A stretch of DNA of 64,000 nt, from contig CALKGK010000033.1 in NCBI GenBank assembly GCA_938085105.1, positions 117,076-181,075 of the forward strand, given 5' to 3'. Source of the DNA: an uncultured Flavobacteriales bacterium (GTDB lineage: Bacteria > Bacteroidota > Bacteroidia > Flavobacteriales_D > Sanyastnellaceae). Position numbers and translations under genes: made by a program. This document shows positions 62,384 to 64,000 of the stretch, piece after piece (the stretch's first letter is position 1; every line of letters begins with the position of its first letter). The notes beneath the pieces are model-generated. The model worked only from the letters and a program-made list of their open reading frames with translations. It had not been told where the DNA came from and did not search any database.

Positions 62384-63430
62384 TTACTGGTCTTGAGATG
62401 GATCTTGAGCGCTTTTTTCAAGTTGCGCTACTCTATCGTTAAGTTGAGGCAATTTTCTAAAGGTAATGTAAGACATCTTAAATTGTTTGATGTCAAATGC
62501 TGGAGAACCCTGAATAATGCTGTCTTCTTTGATGATGGATGAACTCACACCACTCTGGGCAGCAATCTTCACTCCATCCGCAATTTTGATGTGGCCCACA
62601 ATTCCTACTTGTCCGCCAATCATGCAATTTTTTCCAATCTTGGTAGATCCCGCAATTCCGGTTTGAGCGGCAATTACAGTGTTCTCACCAATTTCAACGT
62701 TGTGGGCAATTTGAATGAGGTTGTCGATTTTCGCGCCTTTACGGATGATGGTCGACCCCAAAGTCGCACGATCAATGGTGGTGTTGGCGCCAATTTCAAC
62801 ATGGTCTTCCAAGATCACATTCCCAATCTGCGCTACTTTGTTGTATTGATTTTCAGAGTTGGGGGCAAACCCAAATCCGTCTCCACCAATGATCACTCCT
62901 GCGTGAACGGTACAGTGGTTTCCAATCACGGACCCTGCGAGGATTTTCACTCCAGGATGAAGCACACACCCTTCGCCAATCACAGCGTCGTCGCCAATAT
63001 AAACTCCAGAATACAGCTTACTTCCTTTACCAACTGAACAGCGCTCTTCAATCACCACGTGATGACCGAGATAAACGTCTTCTCCAACAGTGGACGACTC
63101 AGCAACAAATGCACTTGGCATGATGCCCGATTTCTGATGGCGGTACGTGTTATAATAATCCAAAAGCTTCGCAAAACTGGCGTAAGGATCTGCTACCTTG
63201 ATTAAGGTGAGCCCAGAGGGAAGGTCTTGCTCTGGAATAAAGTCTTGAGAAACAATGGCAACACTGGCCAAAGTCTCATAAATGAAAGGGGCGTATTTGG
63301 GATTGGCAAGAAAGGTGAGACTCTCTGGTGTGCCTTCTTCTATCTTAGAAAGCTTGCTCACCATTGCTCCTTCATTCCCGGTGACTTCACCTCCCAGAAT
63401 GCCTGCTATTTGACCGGCTGAAAATTCCAT
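62384..63430 (-). CDS. lpxD: UDP-3-O-acylglucosamine N-acyltransferase
   Basis: Third enzyme of lipid A synthesis. The 348-residue product has an N-terminal uridine-binding domain (1-100; [18 protein letters not shown]) and a long hexapeptide beta-helix (about 105-310) with the conserved [21 protein letters not shown] motif, then a C-terminal helix ([15 protein letters not shown]). The ATG at 63430 gives the conserved start; a codon at 63439 would add three residues. First gene of lpxD, lpxC-fabZ, lpxA on the minus strand. Confidence 0.95.
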   Translation of the reverse strand: MEFSAGQIAGILGGEVTGNEGAMVSKLSKIEEGTPESLTFLANPKYAPFIYETLASVAIVSQDFIPEQDLPSGLTLIKVADPYASFAKLLDYYNTYRHQKSGIMPSAFVAESSTVGEDVYLGHHVVIEERCSVGKGSKLYSGVYIGDDAVIGEGCVLHPGVKILAGSVIGNHCTVHAGVIIGGDGFGFAPNSENQYNKVAQIGNVILEDHVEIGANTTIDRATLGSTIIRKGAKIDNLIQIAHNVEIGENTVIAAQTGIAGSTKIGKNCMIGGQVGIVGHIKIADGVKIAAQSGVSSSIIKEDSIIQGSPAFDIKQFKMSYITFRKLPQLNDRVAQLEKSAQDPSQDQ

Positions 63431-63487
63431 TGCGCACAAAAGTAAGAATAATCATGTTCTTCGGGAGTTTGCAACCCTACTTTCTGC

Positions 63488-64000
63488 TTAGATCATTCCT
63501 TTTGCTTTCAATTCAAGGTACTTGTTCACAGTGTTGATGGAGAGGTCTTCAGGTTTGGTGAGGATGGTCTTAATTCCCGATTTTCTTAGCTTTCCAGCCA
63601 TGCTTCTTTTGTCAAACAACAAACGTTGAGCGACGGTGTGGGTGTATATTTCCGAAATAAATGTGGCCCGCTGATGTGCCATTTGCTCCAATTCCGTGTT
63701 TTCAAAAAGCATCACCACCAACAAGTGCATTCGGTTAATGCGCTGAAGCACAGGGAGCGCCCGTTCTAGTGCGTATTCGCTTTCAAAATTCAAATACAGA
63801 AAAAGCAGACTCCTCGTCTTTACCACGTTTTTTATAGAACGATAAAGCAGGTCGTAATTCGCGTCTTTGATTTGTTCTTTTTCTTGGTAGAGGGCTTGAA
63901 GGATTTTTTTGATTTGAATGGGACCTCGGTCGGCTCTAATGGTGCTTCCAATGGTGTCCGAATAGGAGATCAATCCGGCTTTGTCGTGCTTCTTCAAAAC
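63488..64000 (-). CDS. DUF58 domain protein, 5' part outside the window
   Basis: C-terminal 170 residues or so of a DUF58 (vWA-like) protein; the frame is open to the window edge. Seen are KKHDKAGLISYSD, and the terminal region KSGIKTILTKPEDLSINTVNKYLELKAKGMI, typical of the DUF58 end. Such proteins pair with MoxR-type AAA ATPases in Bacteroidota; the partner is not in view. It lies 57 bases upstream of lpxD on the same strand. Confidence 0.8.
   Translation of the reverse strand, partial: VLKKHDKAGLISYSDTIGSTIRADRGPIQIKKILQALYQEKEQIKDANYDLLYRSIKNVVKTRSLLFLYLNFESEYALERALPVLQRINRMHLLVVMLFENTELEQMAHQRATFISEIYTHTVAQRLLFDKRSMAGKLRKSGIKTILTKPEDLSINTVNKYLELKAKGMI

Noticed and set aside
60960-62396. 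A 478-residue open frame on the plus strand opposite lpxC-fabZ
   Set aside because: It mirrors the codon periodicity of a certain gene on the other strand, and its protein looks random (no domain, cysteine- and histidine-rich runs).

Overview
The window reads as chromosomal DNA of a marine member of Bacteroidota, order Flavobacteriales, probably near the Cryomorphaceae/Schleiferiaceae/Crocinitomicaceae. The evidence is type IX secretion (T9SS) C-terminal sorting domains of both the A and B types, an LpxC-FabZ fusion, -7 promoter boxes of the form TAnnTTTG, secreted proteins carrying GCTD...DDGSC motifs, sodium-coupled transport (NhaD, SSS symporter) and a DUF4301 protein. The lineage placement is inference; no rRNA is present.

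Layout. 1-3.1 kb: end of an NhaD Na+/H+ antiporter, then an exbB-exbD-tonB operon. 3.2-8.0 kb: folC, then on the minus strand an Rrf2 regulator and a sulfate-assimilation operon (DUF2061, cysH as APS reductase, cysD, cysN) joined by ATGA stop/start overlaps. 8.0-12.8 kb: a membrane glycosyltransferase-like protein fused to TPRs, an RlmI-type methyltransferase and an unknown protein. 12.9-14.9 kb: a secreted protein made of ten degenerate Kazal-like cysteine repeats.

14.9-41.6 kb is a beta-1,3-glucan (laminarin-like) utilization locus. A minus-strand operon of nine genes, with junctions that overlap or lie 1-2 bases apart, encodes a T9SS surface protein, an SSS sugar symporter, two outer-membrane barrel proteins, two binding lipoproteins, a GH3 beta-glucosidase, a GH16 endoglucanase and a clan GH-A glycosidase. 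A beta-propeller/Y_Y_Y/HTH one-component regulator is divergent from it. Next come three very repetitive secreted proteins: two tandem arrays of an FWGWDP module and a second GH16 enzyme carrying one such module. There is no SusC/SusD pair. An ACTACATC half-site, with inverted GAGATG partners, recurs upstream of the operon, the regulator and the two array genes, which suggests one regulon. A likely flow is: surface GH16 and binding arrays cut and hold polysaccharide, the barrels pass oligosaccharides, GH3 and the GH-A enzyme finish degradation, and the SSS protein imports sugar with Na+.

42.0-42.5 kb holds tRNA-Val and, immediately downstream, a decayed GIY-YIG nuclease gene between the tRNA and a scrambled partial tRNA copy with a duplicated terminator: a small tRNA-associated mobile unit. 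42.6-64 kb is mostly housekeeping: a methyltransferase, a histidine kinase, gpmI, a T9SS type B adhesin-like protein, a LolD-like ABC ATPase, asnS, rpoN, a PAP2-like protein, galE, two tandemly duplicated Hpt proteins (483-bp period), DUF4301, a T9SS protein, an ABC ATPase, the lipid A genes lpxA, lpxC-fabZ and lpxD, and the end of a DUF58 gene.
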